DNA from: Lewinellaceae bacterium
GTDB lineage: Bacteria; Bacteroidota; Bacteroidia; Chitinophagales; Saprospiraceae
DNA length: 64,000 nucleotides
NCBI GenBank assembly: GCA_020636105.1
Contig: JACJYL010000001.1
Location: 2,666,001 to 2,730,000 of the forward strand
Direction of reading: 5' to 3'
Each line of letters opens with the position of its first letter. The first letter of the stretch is position 1. The notes beneath the pieces are model-generated. The model worked only from the letters and a program-made list of their open reading frames with translations, searched no databases and was not told the origin of the DNA. Below, one piece after another: positions 17,285-26,083 of this stretch. The position numbers and the translations under genes are program-made.

Positions 17285-18352
17285 TTGAAAAAGAGCCTGA
17301 TCAACATTTTAAAATTTTCCCTTTTCCTGGGAATCGGACTGGTGATCCTGTACCTGGTCTATAAACATCAGAATACAGCCTACCTGGCAGAGTGTGGTCT
17401 GCGTGGCATTCCGGAATCAGAATGCAGCCTGATAGACAAAGTCATTCAGGATTTCAAAGGGGCCAATTACTTCTGGATATTACTGGTTTTGGTGGCGTTC
17501 ACCCTCAGCAATATCAGCAGAGCAATACGATGGAATATGCTCATGAGGCCGCTTGGATATCAACCCAGGCTCATCAATTCATTCCTCGCGGTCGTGATCG
17601 GGTATTTTGCTAACTTGGGTTTCCCCAGGATGGGCGAGATCATCAGGCCTGCTACCATTTCACGTTATGAAAAAATCCCCCTGGAAAGCGCCATCGGTAC
17701 CATTGTCACCGACAGAATACTGGATGTGATCAGCATTTTGATTCTGACGGCAGCCGTATTGTTCATCGAATTTGACAATATATGGTCCTTTCTACTGGAA
17801 AATGGCTCTTTCGGAGAAAAACTGGACACCTTACAGCGCGTCGGTTTTTACTTTTTTGTCTGTGTGCTTCTGGCACTCACCGCCTTCTGGATTTTCAGGA
17901 AAACGCTCATGAATAATCCGCTTTTCACAAAACTAAAAGAAATTGGCCTTGGATTCTGGAACGGTATCTTGAGCATCAGGAAGGTGAAACGGATCGGGTT
18001 GTTCATTTTTCACAGCATCAATATATGGTTCATGTATTTCATGATGACCTGGCTGTGTTTTTTCGCTTTTGCCCCCACAGCTCATCTGCCCATGGTGGCC
18101 GCCCTCATCGTTTTTGTTTTCGGCGGATGGGGAGTCGTCATCCCTTCCCCCGGAGGGATGGGTACTTACCATTTTATGGTGATCGCCGCCCTGAGCATTT
18201 ATGGAATCAGCGGTGATGATGCCTTTTCCTGGGCCAATATTGCTTTCTTTTCCATTCAACTGGGCGTGAATATTTTTATCGGCATGCTGGCTCTTATTTT
18301 GCTGCCGATTATTAATAAAGAACATAAAGCAATAAGGACGGAAGGGACATAA
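17285..18352 (+). CDS. Flippase-like YbhN/LPG-synthase membrane domain protein
   Basis: Integral membrane protein of 355 aa of the UPF0104/YbhN family (lysylphosphatidylglycerol synthase transmembrane domain, without the synthase part). About eight helices are visible. Conserved motifs are RAIRWNMLMRPLG, FANLGFPRMGEIIRPA, TDRILDVISI and the glycine-rich GGWGVVIPSPGGMGTYHF. Family members are thought to move or modify lipids or lipid-linked molecules in the inner membrane; the substrate is unknown. The frame begins with TTG at 17285, giving a natural MKKSLINILK start. It follows panC on the same strand after 135 bp, a pairing seen in other Bacteroidota. Confidence 0.85.
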   Translation: MKKSLINILKFSLFLGIGLVILYLVYKHQNTAYLAECGLRGIPESECSLIDKVIQDFKGANYFWILLVLVAFTLSNISRAIRWNMLMRPLGYQPRLINSFLAVVIGYFANLGFPRMGEIIRPATISRYEKIPLESAIGTIVTDRILDVISILILTAAVLFIEFDNIWSFLLENGSFGEKLDTLQRVGFYFFVCVLLALTAFWIFRKTLMNNPLFTKLKEIGLGFWNGILSIRKVKRIGLFIFHSINIWFMYFMMTWLCFFAFAPTAHLPMVAALIVFVFGGWGVVIPSPGGMGTYHFMVIAALSIYGISGDDAFSWANIAFFSIQLGVNIFIGMLALILLPIINKEHKAIRTEGT

Positions 18353-18394
18353 GGACGAAAGGCGTCTATTTTCCAACGGTTAAAACACTTATTT

Positions 18395-18880
18395 ATGCTG
18401 GAAGAAATCAGGTCAAAAATAAAAACCAGGGAAGAGATCAGCCAACAGGTTGCAGAATGGAAGGCTGCGGGACAAAAGATCGTATTCACCAACGGTTGTT
18501 TTGACATCCTTCACTATGGTCATGTACACTACCTGGCACAGGCCCGGTCCCTTGGCGACAAACTGGTCATCGGGCTCAACAGCAATGCCTCTGTAAAAAG
18601 GCTTAAAGGACAAAACCGGCCGATCAATGACGATGATACCAGGATGTATTTGCTGGCCTCCCTGCAATTTGTTGACGCGGTGGTCGTTTTTGAAGAGGAC
18701 ACTCCCCTCGAACTGCTGAAGGCCGTAACCCCTGACATACTCGTCAAGGGCGGAGATTATTCCCTCGAAACCATTGTAGGAGCCGACATCGTTCTCGGCA
18801 GAGGAGGAGAAGTCAAAAGCCTGGCTTTTGTAGACGGATATTCTACAACCGCCATTGAACAGAGACTTAAAAAAGGGTAA
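18395..18880 (+). CDS. rfaE2: D-glycero-beta-D-manno-heptose 1-phosphate adenylyltransferase
   Basis: Cytidylyltransferase-fold enzyme that adenylates heptose-1-phosphate to ADP-heptose for the lipopolysaccharide core. It corresponds to the C-terminal domain of HldE as a stand-alone protein. The nucleotide-binding motif FTNGCFDILHYGH carries His40 and His43 (HxGH), followed by GLNSNASVKRLKG, RPINDDDTRMYLLASLQFVD and LVKGGDY. The length of 161 aa is normal for RfaE2. It lies 42 bp after the flippase gene and probably shares its transcript. No kinase-domain partner (rfaE1) is in the window. Confidence 0.93.
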   Translation: MLEEIRSKIKTREEISQQVAEWKAAGQKIVFTNGCFDILHYGHVHYLAQARSLGDKLVIGLNSNASVKRLKGQNRPINDDDTRMYLLASLQFVDAVVVFEEDTPLELLKAVTPDILVKGGDYSLETIVGADIVLGRGGEVKSLAFVDGYSTTAIEQRLKKG

Positions 18881-18927
18881 AACCTTATAGGACAGAAGCA
18901 GCAAAAAGAATCATAAATAAATAACAC

Positions 18928-19725
18928 ATGCGCATTAGAGAATTGACGGGTTTTCTGGAAAGCATTGCCCCTTTAAATTACCAGGAAAATTACGACAATG
19001 CCGGCCTCATCTGTGGCAATTGGGATACTGAGATCCAGGGCGTTTTGATAGCGCTGGATTCCACTGAAGCCATTGTAGAAGAGGCTATTGCAAAAAAATG
19101 TAACCTCATTGTTGCCCATCATCCCATTGTTTTCAGGGGACTGAAACGGTTCAACGGAAGCAATTACGTAGAAAGAACCGTAATAAAGGCTATCAAAAAC
19201 GATATTGCCATTTATGCCATCCATACCAACCTGGATAACGTGTTCATCAAAGGGGTCAACGAAAAAATTGCAGAGAAGATCGGCTTGACCGGCACCAGCA
19301 TCCTCGCCCCCAAACCAGGGGTGGTCAACCCGGAACAAACCATAGGCGCCGGTATAGTAGGAACCTTACGGAATCCTATGGAAGAAACTTATTTTTTGGA
19401 ATTTTTAAAAAAAACAATGCAAACCGGCTGCGTCAGATATACAGCCCTACTGAATAAACCGGTAAGCAGAATCGCCGTATGTGGCGGATCAGGAAGCTTT
19501 TTACTGGCTGCGGCCATTGAAGAAAAAGCAGACGTTTTTATTACCGGGGATTTCAAATACCACGAGTTTTTCGATGCGGAAAACAAGATAATTATTGCCG
19601 ATATCGGGCATTTTGAAAGCGAACAGTTTACAATTGAGCTTTTGTATGAACTAATATCAGGGAAATTTAGTAATTTTGCACTCCATTGTACGGAGGTAGT
19701 TACCAATCCGGTCAAATATCTGTAG
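18928..19725 (+). CDS. Nif3-like dinuclear metal centre protein
   Basis: Protein of 265 aa of the Nif3/YbgI family, which form hexamers with a two-metal site; the true reaction is unknown despite the common label of GTP cyclohydrolase I type 2 homologue. Metal-ligand motifs are visible: VAHHPIVFRG, YAIHTNLDN, and DIGHFESEQ near the C-terminus. Many Bacteroidota members carry an inserted YqfO/CutA-like domain and reach about 365 aa; this one lacks it, so it resembles the short E. coli YbgI form. It sits 26 bp upstream of the zinc-ribbon protein gene, a conserved pairing. Confidence 0.9.
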   Translation: MRIRELTGFLESIAPLNYQENYDNAGLICGNWDTEIQGVLIALDSTEAIVEEAIAKKCNLIVAHHPIVFRGLKRFNGSNYVERTVIKAIKNDIAIYAIHTNLDNVFIKGVNEKIAEKIGLTGTSILAPKPGVVNPEQTIGAGIVGTLRNPMEETYFLEFLKKTMQTGCVRYTALLNKPVSRIAVCGGSGSFLLAAAIEEKADVFITGDFKYHEFFDAENKIIIADIGHFESEQFTIELLYELISGKFSNFALHCTEVVTNPVKYL

Positions 19726-19751
19726 AATCTGATAATAATATTGTAAAAATA

Positions 19752-20534
19752 ATGGCAGAATTAACTATAGCTGAAAAGCTAAAACAACTTTATGAACTGC
19801 AACTTGTTGACTCCGAAGTAGACAAAATCCAAGTGCTGAAAGGAGAACTTCCGATGGAGGTTAGTGATCTGGAGGACGAGATAACAGGACTTGAAACCCG
19901 TGTCAACAGATTGAAAGCTCAGGAGGCCGAACTTCAGGACCAGGCCTCAAAACATCGTACAAACATCAAAGAAGCAGAGGCTTTAATTGAAAAGTACGCT
20001 CAGCAGATGGATAACGTAAAAAACAACCGTGAGTTTGAAGCGTTAACCAAAGAGCTGGAACTTCAGAAACTTGAGATTCAGCTTTCTGAAAAGAAAATCC
20101 GGCAGACCATGGTGGAGATCGAAAATAAAACCAAAACGCTTGACGCAACCGTGGAGCGTAAAGAAAAGAAAGAACAGGATCTCAATACCAAAAAAGTAGA
20201 ACTTGAAGAAATTATTGAAAAAACGGTTTCTGACGAGGACAAGCTCCAGCGCAAATCTGAGCGATTGAAGAAAAAGATCGAGGAATGGCTGCTGAAAGCT
20301 TATGACAAGATCCGTTCTTCTTACAGAAACGGTCTTGCGGTAGTGCAGGTAGAACGTGATTCCTGTGGAGGTTGTTTCAATAAGATACCTCCTCAGCTCC
20401 AGTTGGAACTGGCACAGCGTACCAAAATCATCGTTTGTGAACATTGCGGCCGCATCCTGGTGGATGATTATATCCTGGAAGTAGGCAAGAAGAAAAAAGA
20501 AACCGAAGAAGTTGAAGAAGTAGAAGAAGATTAA
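19752..20534 (+). CDS. Coiled-coil protein with C4 zinc ribbon
   Basis: The 260 aa begin at MAELTIAEKLKQL. Residues about 10-195 form a long, charged, leucine-heptad coiled coil. The C-terminus is a zinc ribbon with two CxxC pairs (CGGC and CEHC), followed by an acidic tail (EEVEEVEED). The family (zf-RING_7, formerly DUF164) is widespread; its members are suspected to bind nucleic acid, but the function is not established. I start at 19752 rather than 19686 because the shorter N-terminus is the family norm and the longer one would overlap the Nif3 gene. A terminator follows. Confidence 0.88.
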   Translation: MAELTIAEKLKQLYELQLVDSEVDKIQVLKGELPMEVSDLEDEITGLETRVNRLKAQEAELQDQASKHRTNIKEAEALIEKYAQQMDNVKNNREFEALTKELELQKLEIQLSEKKIRQTMVEIENKTKTLDATVERKEKKEQDLNTKKVELEEIIEKTVSDEDKLQRKSERLKKKIEEWLLKAYDKIRSSYRNGLAVVQVERDSCGGCFNKIPPQLQLELAQRTKIIVCEHCGRILVDDYILEVGKKKKETEEVEEVEED

Positions 20535-20560
20535 TATTCTACAAAATAATAACCTAAAAA

Positions 20561-20590
20561 AAGCTCCGTTACATACGGGGCTTTTTTTTT
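20561..20590 (+). terminator. Terminator of the panC-to-zinc-ribbon gene run
   Basis: Arms AAGCTCCGT and ACGGGGCTT (one G-U pair) enclose TACAT and run into nine T on the plus strand. Confidence 0.8.
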
Positions 20591-20644
20591 GAGCGTTTAT
20601 TTTTACATCCGAATCTCCGGAAACCGGTTTTGATTTCAACGACT

Positions 20645-22129
20645 ATGAGAACAGGCTACATTTTCTTTTTCTTTTTCTTCATTACCTCAAAGGCTGTGGC
20701 CCAGGGGCATTTTACCTTTTCTCCCGAGATCGGCAAAATCTATGAAAAAACTTTAAGCCTAAGACTCACCGAAGCCAGGAACCTCCTCGGCCAGGTCAGG
20801 GAAAATGACCCCAAAAACCTCATGGTCTGGCTCGTCGAGGATTACATTGATTTTTTTACCGTTTTCATTCGAGAAGATGAAAAAGAATTTAAGGTTTTAC
20901 TCGCCAACAAAGACCGCCGCATCCGTGAGATTCGTGGTGGCGACAAAAATTCCCCCTATCTCCTGTACGCCGAAGCCGATATTCGGTTGCACTGGGCACT
21001 GCTGCACCTTCGGTTTGAAGAGTATTTCACGGCTTTCACAGAAGTCAACAAGGCTTTCAAATTGCTGAATAAGAACCGGGAGCAATTTCCTGATTTCATG
21101 CCCAACCTCAAAGATCTCGGCATCCTGCACGCTGCCGTAGGCACCATTCCTGACAACTACAAATGGGGCGTGGAATGGCTGACAAGTCTGGAAGGCGATA
21201 TCGGACAGGGACAGCGGGAGATTGAGCAATTGCTGGCTTATGCCAAAAACAATCCCTTCCCTTTCGAGGCCGAAACGACGGTGCTTTACGCATTTTTGCT
21301 GCTCCATCTGGGCAATGAAAAAGACAAAGCCTGGGAAGTGATCAATACCCATGTCCTGGAACCTCATGTCAATCCATTGCATTGTTTTGTGATGGCCAAC
21401 CTGGCGATGCGCACCGGTCATAACGATGAAGCCATTAAACTGCTTGAAAACCGCCCGCAAAGCAGGACTTTCCTTCCGATGCCCTACCTGGAATTTATGC
21501 TGGGCCTGGCCAAACTCCGACGCCTGGATCACGATACAGGTAAGCATTTCCAAGCCTACCTCAATACTTTTAAAGGCAGGCATTTCATCAAGGAAGCCTG
21601 GCAGAAACTCGCCTGGTCTGCCCTGCTTGACGGAAACACTGAGGGGTATAAATCTTATTTGCAAAACTGCCTCACAAAAGGTATTGCCTCCTCGGGAAGC
21701 GATAAAAATGCCCTGAAGGAAGCCCAATCAGGCCAACTTCCGGACCTCCGCTTGTTCAAGGCGCGCCTGCTCTTTGATGGAGGGTATTACAATAAGGCCT
21801 ATGATTTGCTGAAAAATCAAAAAACGGAAGACTTCCCTGATAAATATTCCCAACTCGAGTACACCTACCGGCTGGGGCGTATTCTCCAGGGACTCGAAAG
21901 AAATACAGAGGCCATTCATTATTATAACATGACCATCAACTCGGGCAGAAATGAATCCTGGTTTTTCGCCTGTAATGCCGCCCTGCAAACGGGCATCATT
22001 TACGAAACCACCCACAAAAAACAGGAAGCCATCCGTGCCTACCAGTTATGCCTTTCCATTTCTCCGGACGAATATGAAACCGGGTTACATCAGCAGGCGA
22101 AGGCAGGGTTGGGAAGGCTTAAAGGTTAG
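20645..22129 (+). CDS. Secreted tetratricopeptide-repeat protein
   Basis: The protein has a signal peptide (MRTGYIFFFFFFITSKAVAQ) and about 475 mature residues. The helical, TPR-like repeats are clearest near the C-terminus (YSQLEYTYRLGRILQGLERN, YETTHKKQEAIRAYQLCLSI). The N-terminal region (about 25-220) is helical with a characteristic KWGVEWLTSLEGDI segment. I recognise no specific family with a known role; periplasmic protein-protein interaction is the usual function of such repeats. The longest frame starts with TTG at 20630, but the ATG at 20645 gives a cleaner signal peptide. Confidence 0.75.
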   Translation: MRTGYIFFFFFFITSKAVAQGHFTFSPEIGKIYEKTLSLRLTEARNLLGQVRENDPKNLMVWLVEDYIDFFTVFIREDEKEFKVLLANKDRRIREIRGGDKNSPYLLYAEADIRLHWALLHLRFEEYFTAFTEVNKAFKLLNKNREQFPDFMPNLKDLGILHAAVGTIPDNYKWGVEWLTSLEGDIGQGQREIEQLLAYAKNNPFPFEAETTVLYAFLLLHLGNEKDKAWEVINTHVLEPHVNPLHCFVMANLAMRTGHNDEAIKLLENRPQSRTFLPMPYLEFMLGLAKLRRLDHDTGKHFQAYLNTFKGRHFIKEAWQKLAWSALLDGNTEGYKSYLQNCLTKGIASSGSDKNALKEAQSGQLPDLRLFKARLLFDGGYYNKAYDLLKNQKTEDFPDKYSQLEYTYRLGRILQGLERNTEAIHYYNMTINSGRNESWFFACNAALQTGIIYETTHKKQEAIRAYQLCLSISPDEYETGLHQQAKAGLGRLKG

Positions 22130-22229
22130 GTGAATCCCCCATGGCTATTTGGCGCTCTTACATAAATTTCAATCTCTACCGTTCACTCTTTTGTGTCACG
22201 GTGATGGAACGAAGCGACTTACCCTAAAA

Positions 22230-23297
22230 TTATTCCTCCGTCATTTTCATTTTCTCTGCATTGTCGGCAACCTGGAGCGATTCGATGATTTCACCGATCT
22301 GGCCGGCAACGATCTGATCCAGGTTGTACAAAGTCAGGTTGATGCGGTGGTCGGTGACCCTGTTTTGAGGATAATTGTAGGTGCGGACTTTCCCGGAACG
22401 GTCTCCTGTTCCCACCAAAGACCTTCGCTTGGCCGCCGTTTCTGATTCGTGCGCCTCTTTTTGCTGGTCATATATTTTGATATAAAGGCGTTGCAGGGCG
22501 ATCTCCCTGTTTTTGATCTGGGAGCGACCATCCTGGCTTTCAGAAACGATCCCCGTGGGAAGGTGGGTAAAACGGACGCCGGACTCTGTTTTGTTTACGT
22601 GCTGTCCTCCTGCGCCACTTGAACGGAAAGTATCCACCTTCAGGTCTGTCTTTTTGATATTGACGTCTTCCATTTCCAGTTTCGGGAATACGGCTACGGT
22701 GGCGGCGGAGGTGTGTACACGGCCCTGGGATTCCGTTTTAGGTACCCGCTGAACGCGATGTGCCCCGGATTCGTATTTTAGTTTTCCATAAACATCCTCG
22801 CCTGAAATTTCAAGCGCAATCTTATTGTACCCCCCGACAGTTCCCTCGTTGATATTGATGATCTCTACCTTCCAGCCCTGATCCTCGAAATACTTGGAAT
22901 ACATCTTATAAAGGTCCCCGGCAAAAATACTCGCCTCGTCGCCCCCTGTGCCTGAGCGAATCTCAAAGATCACATCTTTGGAATCTTCGGGATCTTTGGG
23001 GATGAGCAAAATTTTCAACTTTTCTTCCCATTCTTCTTTCAAGGGCAGCAATTCTTCCAGCTCCGAGCTGGCCATTTCCCTCATTTCGGGGTCGCTTTCT
23101 TTAAGCATTTCCCTGGAGGTTGCTATGTTGCCCATAACTTCCTGATATTGGTAGGCCGCATCCACGATTTCCTTGAGGTCCTTATATTCCTTACTGATTT
23201 TTTTGTATTGGCTCATATCACTGAGTACATCAGGGTCGGCCATTTTTTCCTCCAGGTAATTAAATTTCTCTATGATTGATTCTAATTGATCGAGCAT
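22230..23297 (-). CDS. prfA: Peptide chain release factor 1
   Basis: Recognises UAA and UAG stop codons and triggers hydrolysis of peptidyl-tRNA on the ribosome. The 355 aa are of normal length. The catalytic GGQ motif is at 230-232 (RSSGAGGQHVNKTESGVR), and the anticodon-mimicking region lies upstream in domain 2. The release glutamine is the usual target of the PrmC methyltransferase, which is not encoded nearby. A candidate promoter lies at 23461-23487, giving a leader of about 160 nt that contains a 20-bp palindrome. Confidence 0.96.
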   Translation of the reverse strand: MLDQLESIIEKFNYLEEKMADPDVLSDMSQYKKISKEYKDLKEIVDAAYQYQEVMGNIATSREMLKESDPEMREMASSELEELLPLKEEWEEKLKILLIPKDPEDSKDVIFEIRSGTGGDEASIFAGDLYKMYSKYFEDQGWKVEIININEGTVGGYNKIALEISGEDVYGKLKYESGAHRVQRVPKTESQGRVHTSAATVAVFPKLEMEDVNIKKTDLKVDTFRSSGAGGQHVNKTESGVRFTHLPTGIVSESQDGRSQIKNREIALQRLYIKIYDQQKEAHESETAAKRRSLVGTGDRSGKVRTYNYPQNRVTDHRINLTLYNLDQIVAGQIGEIIESLQVADNAEKMKMTEE

Positions 23298-23333
23298 GAT
23301 TTTAAATTAAAGTGTGAGCGAAAAATTCAAACG

Positions 23334-23353
23334 TTCTAAATTTGAATTTAGAA
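23334..23353. other. 20-bp palindrome in the prfA leader
   Basis: TTCTAAATT-TG-AATTTAGAA has perfect 9-bp arms. It is too AT-rich and too tightly spaced for a stable hairpin, so an operator-type site is possible. It lies 36 bp upstream of the prfA start. Confidence 0.4.
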
Positions 23354-23460
23354 AATCGCAAAGGGCTACCAGGCCCTCTCTTTGAAAGAAAAGATTGGGA
23401 AACGCTAACGAAAAGGAATGATGTTTGAAAAAGTATTCATCCTGTTTTTATTTGCAGGTG

Positions 23461-23487
23461 CAAAAGTAGGGTTTTTGGGAGAACAAA
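23461..23487 (-). promoter_or_regulatory. Candidate promoter of prfA
   Basis: TACTTTTG on the minus strand (23461-23468) matches TAnnTTTG. A TTTG at 23484-23487 lies 15 nt upstream, slightly closer than usual. Confidence 0.35.
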
Positions 23488-23533
23488 TCAAATTTTTATT
23501 GGCCGCTGTTTGAGAACCAAATCCGAGCATGTG

Positions 23534-25144
23534 TTATTTCAACGCAGCTCTTTCTGCCGCAATTTGCTCGTCGGCAATGTATTCATCAAAAGTTTTGAGC
23601 CGGTCAATAAAGCCGCCCGGGCTGAGTTCGATAATCCTGTTGGCCACAGTTTGGGTAAAAGTATGGTCATGGGAAGTAAACATGATCGTACCCTGGAAAT
23701 TGATCAACGAATTATTGAGGGTGGTAATCGTTTCCATGTCCAGGTGGTTGGTCGGTTCATCGAACATGAGCACGTTGGCTTCTGCCAGCATCATTCTTGA
23801 AAACATGCAGCGCACCTTTTCTCCTCCTGACAAAACATTCGACTTTTTCAGGGTTTCATCACCTGAAAAAAGCATTTTACCGAGGAATCCGCGGATATAC
23901 ACCTCATCCTTATCTTCTGAGAAGGTACGGAGCCAGTCGATCAGCGTTTCATTGGCATTGAAAAAATGTTCGTTTTCCGTAGGCAGATAAGCCGTCGTAA
24001 TGGTTTGTCCAAAAGTAAATTCTCCGGAATCCGGCTTCAGTTCCCCATTCAGTATTTTGAAAAGAGCGGTCAAAGCCAAACTGTTTTTTGACAGAAAAGC
24101 GATCTTGTCTCCTTTTTCCACATCAAAACTAAGATCCTTGAAATAAACCTCCCCGTTTACGGAACAGGTCAGGTTTTTCACGCTGAGAATCTGCTTGCCG
24201 GCATCCCTTTTTTGTGTCCAGACGATTCCCGGGTAACGCCTCGTTGAAGGCCGAATTTCATCGATATTGATCTTTTCCAGCATCTTCTTCCTGGCTGTTG
24301 CCTGCTTGGATTTGGAAGCGTTGGCGCTAAACCTGTCGATAAAAGCCTGCAACTCCTTACGCTTGTCCTCTGCTTTTTTATTCTGGACTGATTTTTGTCG
24401 CAGGGCCAGCTGGCTGGATTCGTACCAGAAAGTATAATTACCGGTAAATAAAGTAAGTTTTCCGTAATCAATATCAGCTACATGGGTACAAACAGTATCC
24501 AGGAAGTGCCTGTCGTGGGAAACGACAATCACGGTATGTTTAAAATCCAGCAAAAAATCTTCGAGCCAGATGATGGTTTCGATGTCGAGGTCGTTGGTAG
24601 GCTCATCAAGGATCAGGATATCCGGGTCGCCGAAAAGGGCTTGCGCCAACAGTACCCTAACCCTTTGTTTTCCATCGAGTTCTTTTACCAGTTTGAAATG
24701 ATCCTCTTCTTTGATCCCAATACCGCTCAGTAAGGCTGCTGCCGCAGGTTCTGCGTTCCAGCCGTCCATCTCCGCGAATTCAGCTTCCAGTTCCGAAGCC
24801 TTGATGCCGTCGGCTTCAGAAAAATCGGGCTTGGCGTAAATGGCATCTTTTTCCTGCATGATTTTCCAAAGAGGACCGTGGCCCATCATCACCGTATCCA
24901 TGACAGTATTATCATTGTAGGCAAAATGATCCTGGCGGAGCACTGCCATTCGCTTTCCTGGTTCAATGCTGACATGCCCTGTGTTGGGGTCGATGTCGCC
25001 GGAGAGAATTTTCAGGAAGGTGGATTTACCTGCTCCATTGGCACCGATAACTCCATAGCAATTGCCGTCAGCGAAGGTCACATTCACCTCATCGAATAAG
25101 ACTCTCTTCCCGTATTGTAAGGATACATTATTTGTGGAAATCAT
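23534..25144 (-). CDS. ABC-F family ATPase (YbiT-like)
   Basis: Soluble protein of 536 aa with two ABC ATPase domains and no membrane part; ABC-F proteins act on the ribosome. Domain 1 has Walker A GANGAGKST, a degenerate signature (ELDGKQRVRVLLAQAL in place of LSGGE) and Walker B ILDEPTNDLD. The linker (about 240-320) is charged (KKAEDKRKELQAF). Domain 2 has a poor Walker A (FLSKNSLALTAL), an intact LSGGEKVR signature and Walker B MFDEPTNHLD. This pattern fits the YbiT branch rather than EttA. The start is at MISTNNVSLQYG; the longer frame begins at 25201. Confidence 0.92.
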   Translation of the reverse strand: MISTNNVSLQYGKRVLFDEVNVTFADGNCYGVIGANGAGKSTFLKILSGDIDPNTGHVSIEPGKRMAVLRQDHFAYNDNTVMDTVMMGHGPLWKIMQEKDAIYAKPDFSEADGIKASELEAEFAEMDGWNAEPAAAALLSGIGIKEEDHFKLVKELDGKQRVRVLLAQALFGDPDILILDEPTNDLDIETIIWLEDFLLDFKHTVIVVSHDRHFLDTVCTHVADIDYGKLTLFTGNYTFWYESSQLALRQKSVQNKKAEDKRKELQAFIDRFSANASKSKQATARKKMLEKINIDEIRPSTRRYPGIVWTQKRDAGKQILSVKNLTCSVNGEVYFKDLSFDVEKGDKIAFLSKNSLALTALFKILNGELKPDSGEFTFGQTITTAYLPTENEHFFNANETLIDWLRTFSEDKDEVYIRGFLGKMLFSGDETLKKSNVLSGGEKVRCMFSRMMLAEANVLMFDEPTNHLDMETITTLNNSLINFQGTIMFTSHDHTFTQTVANRIIELSPGGFIDRLKTFDEYIADEQIAAERAALK

Positions 25145-25326
25145 ACATCTCTGTTTTTCAAGGCGCGAAATTACAATTAAAAATTTCATTTTAAGCAACA
25201 ATCCCTATACTTTCGTGATGATTGAAGGGAAAGCAGGACAAGTCAGAAGGGCGAAACGACTGAAGGAGGGTGAATTTCATGAATACTAAACAGCCCATTA
25301 ATCGTATCACAACATTATAGATTTTT

Positions 25327-26010
25327 ATGGCATTGATTTTAAATATAGAAAGCTCAGGAGAGATTTGTTCTGTTTGTATCAGCCGGGAGGCTGAGGTTCT
25401 GTCACTAAAAGAGTCCGTAAAACCTTTTCAGCATACGGAACAGATCACCCTGCTTATTGATGCCTGTTGTAAGGAGGCTGGAATAAAACTGAAAGACCTC
25501 GATGCCGTGGCCATCAGCAGTGGCCCCGGATCCTATACTTCGCTTCGGGTAGGAACGGCTACTGCCAAAGGCATTTGTTATGTATTAAACAAACCAATTA
25601 TCGCTGTTGATACGTTGGAATCCCTGGCCGGAGCAGCTATTAAACAAATAAAACAGGAAGCCCTCTACGCGCCGATGATCGATGCCAGACGGATGGAGGT
25701 TTACTCCAACATATATGACCACCACCTTCAGCCGCTGGAGGAAACAAAAGCGCTCATCGTCACTGAAGACACCTATTCTGAATTTAAGGAAGATGTCCGA
25801 AACATTTATTTACTTGGCAGCGGAGCAAAGAAATGCGCGGAGTTGTTGCCGCCGCCCCGTTTCGAATTGATGGAAGTTGATTGTTCGGCTCTTCACCTTG
25901 TCCCCATCGCTCATGAAAAGTTCGGGAAAAAGGATTTCGCCGACCTGGCTTATTTTTCGCCCTTTTACCTGAAATCGCCAAATATTACCAAGGCTAAACC
26001 GAAGTTATAA
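25327..26010 (+). CDS. tsaB: tRNA threonylcarbamoyladenosine biosynthesis protein TsaB
   Basis: ASKHA-fold pseudo-peptidase (YeaZ) that with TsaD and TsaE installs t6A at position 37 of ANN-decoding tRNAs. Typical motifs are LNIESSGEICSVCI, FQHTEQITLLIDACC, AISSGPGSYTSLRVGTATAKGI and YAPMIDARRMEVY. The length of 227 aa is normal. The gene is divergent from the ABC-F gene and converges on pyk across a repeat-filled 73-bp gap. Confidence 0.95.
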   Translation: MALILNIESSGEICSVCISREAEVLSLKESVKPFQHTEQITLLIDACCKEAGIKLKDLDAVAISSGPGSYTSLRVGTATAKGICYVLNKPIIAVDTLESLAGAAIKQIKQEALYAPMIDARRMEVYSNIYDHHLQPLEETKALIVTEDTYSEFKEDVRNIYLLGSGAKKCAELLPPPRFELMEVDCSALHLVPIAHEKFGKKDFADLAYFSPFYLKSPNITKAKPKL

Positions 26011-26083
26011 TCTGGTTGCTGGTTGCTGGTTGCTGGTTTTTCCCGAGTAACGAGTAACGAGCAACGAGTAACCAGCAACAAGC
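26011..26083. repeat. Heptad micro-repeat block between tsaB and pyk
   Basis: Three GGTTGCT units (26014-26034) are followed by five or six 7-nt units of the form CGAGTAA or CCAGCAA (26045-26079). The two halves are reverse complements in part: GTTGCTGGTT (26029-26038) pairs with AACCAGCAAC (26070-26079). The block fills the whole gap between the convergent genes and may act as a bidirectional terminator. The same heptads recur at 30557-30610. Confidence 0.7.

Noticed and set aside
25218..25325. Very short frames before tsaB (23 and 13 residues), one after an AGGAGG sequence
   Set aside because: They are too short and not protein-like, and Shine-Dalgarno use is rare in this phylum.
26011..26083. 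Possible CRISPR-like repeat array
   Set aside because: The units are 7 nt with no spacers and no cas genes are nearby.
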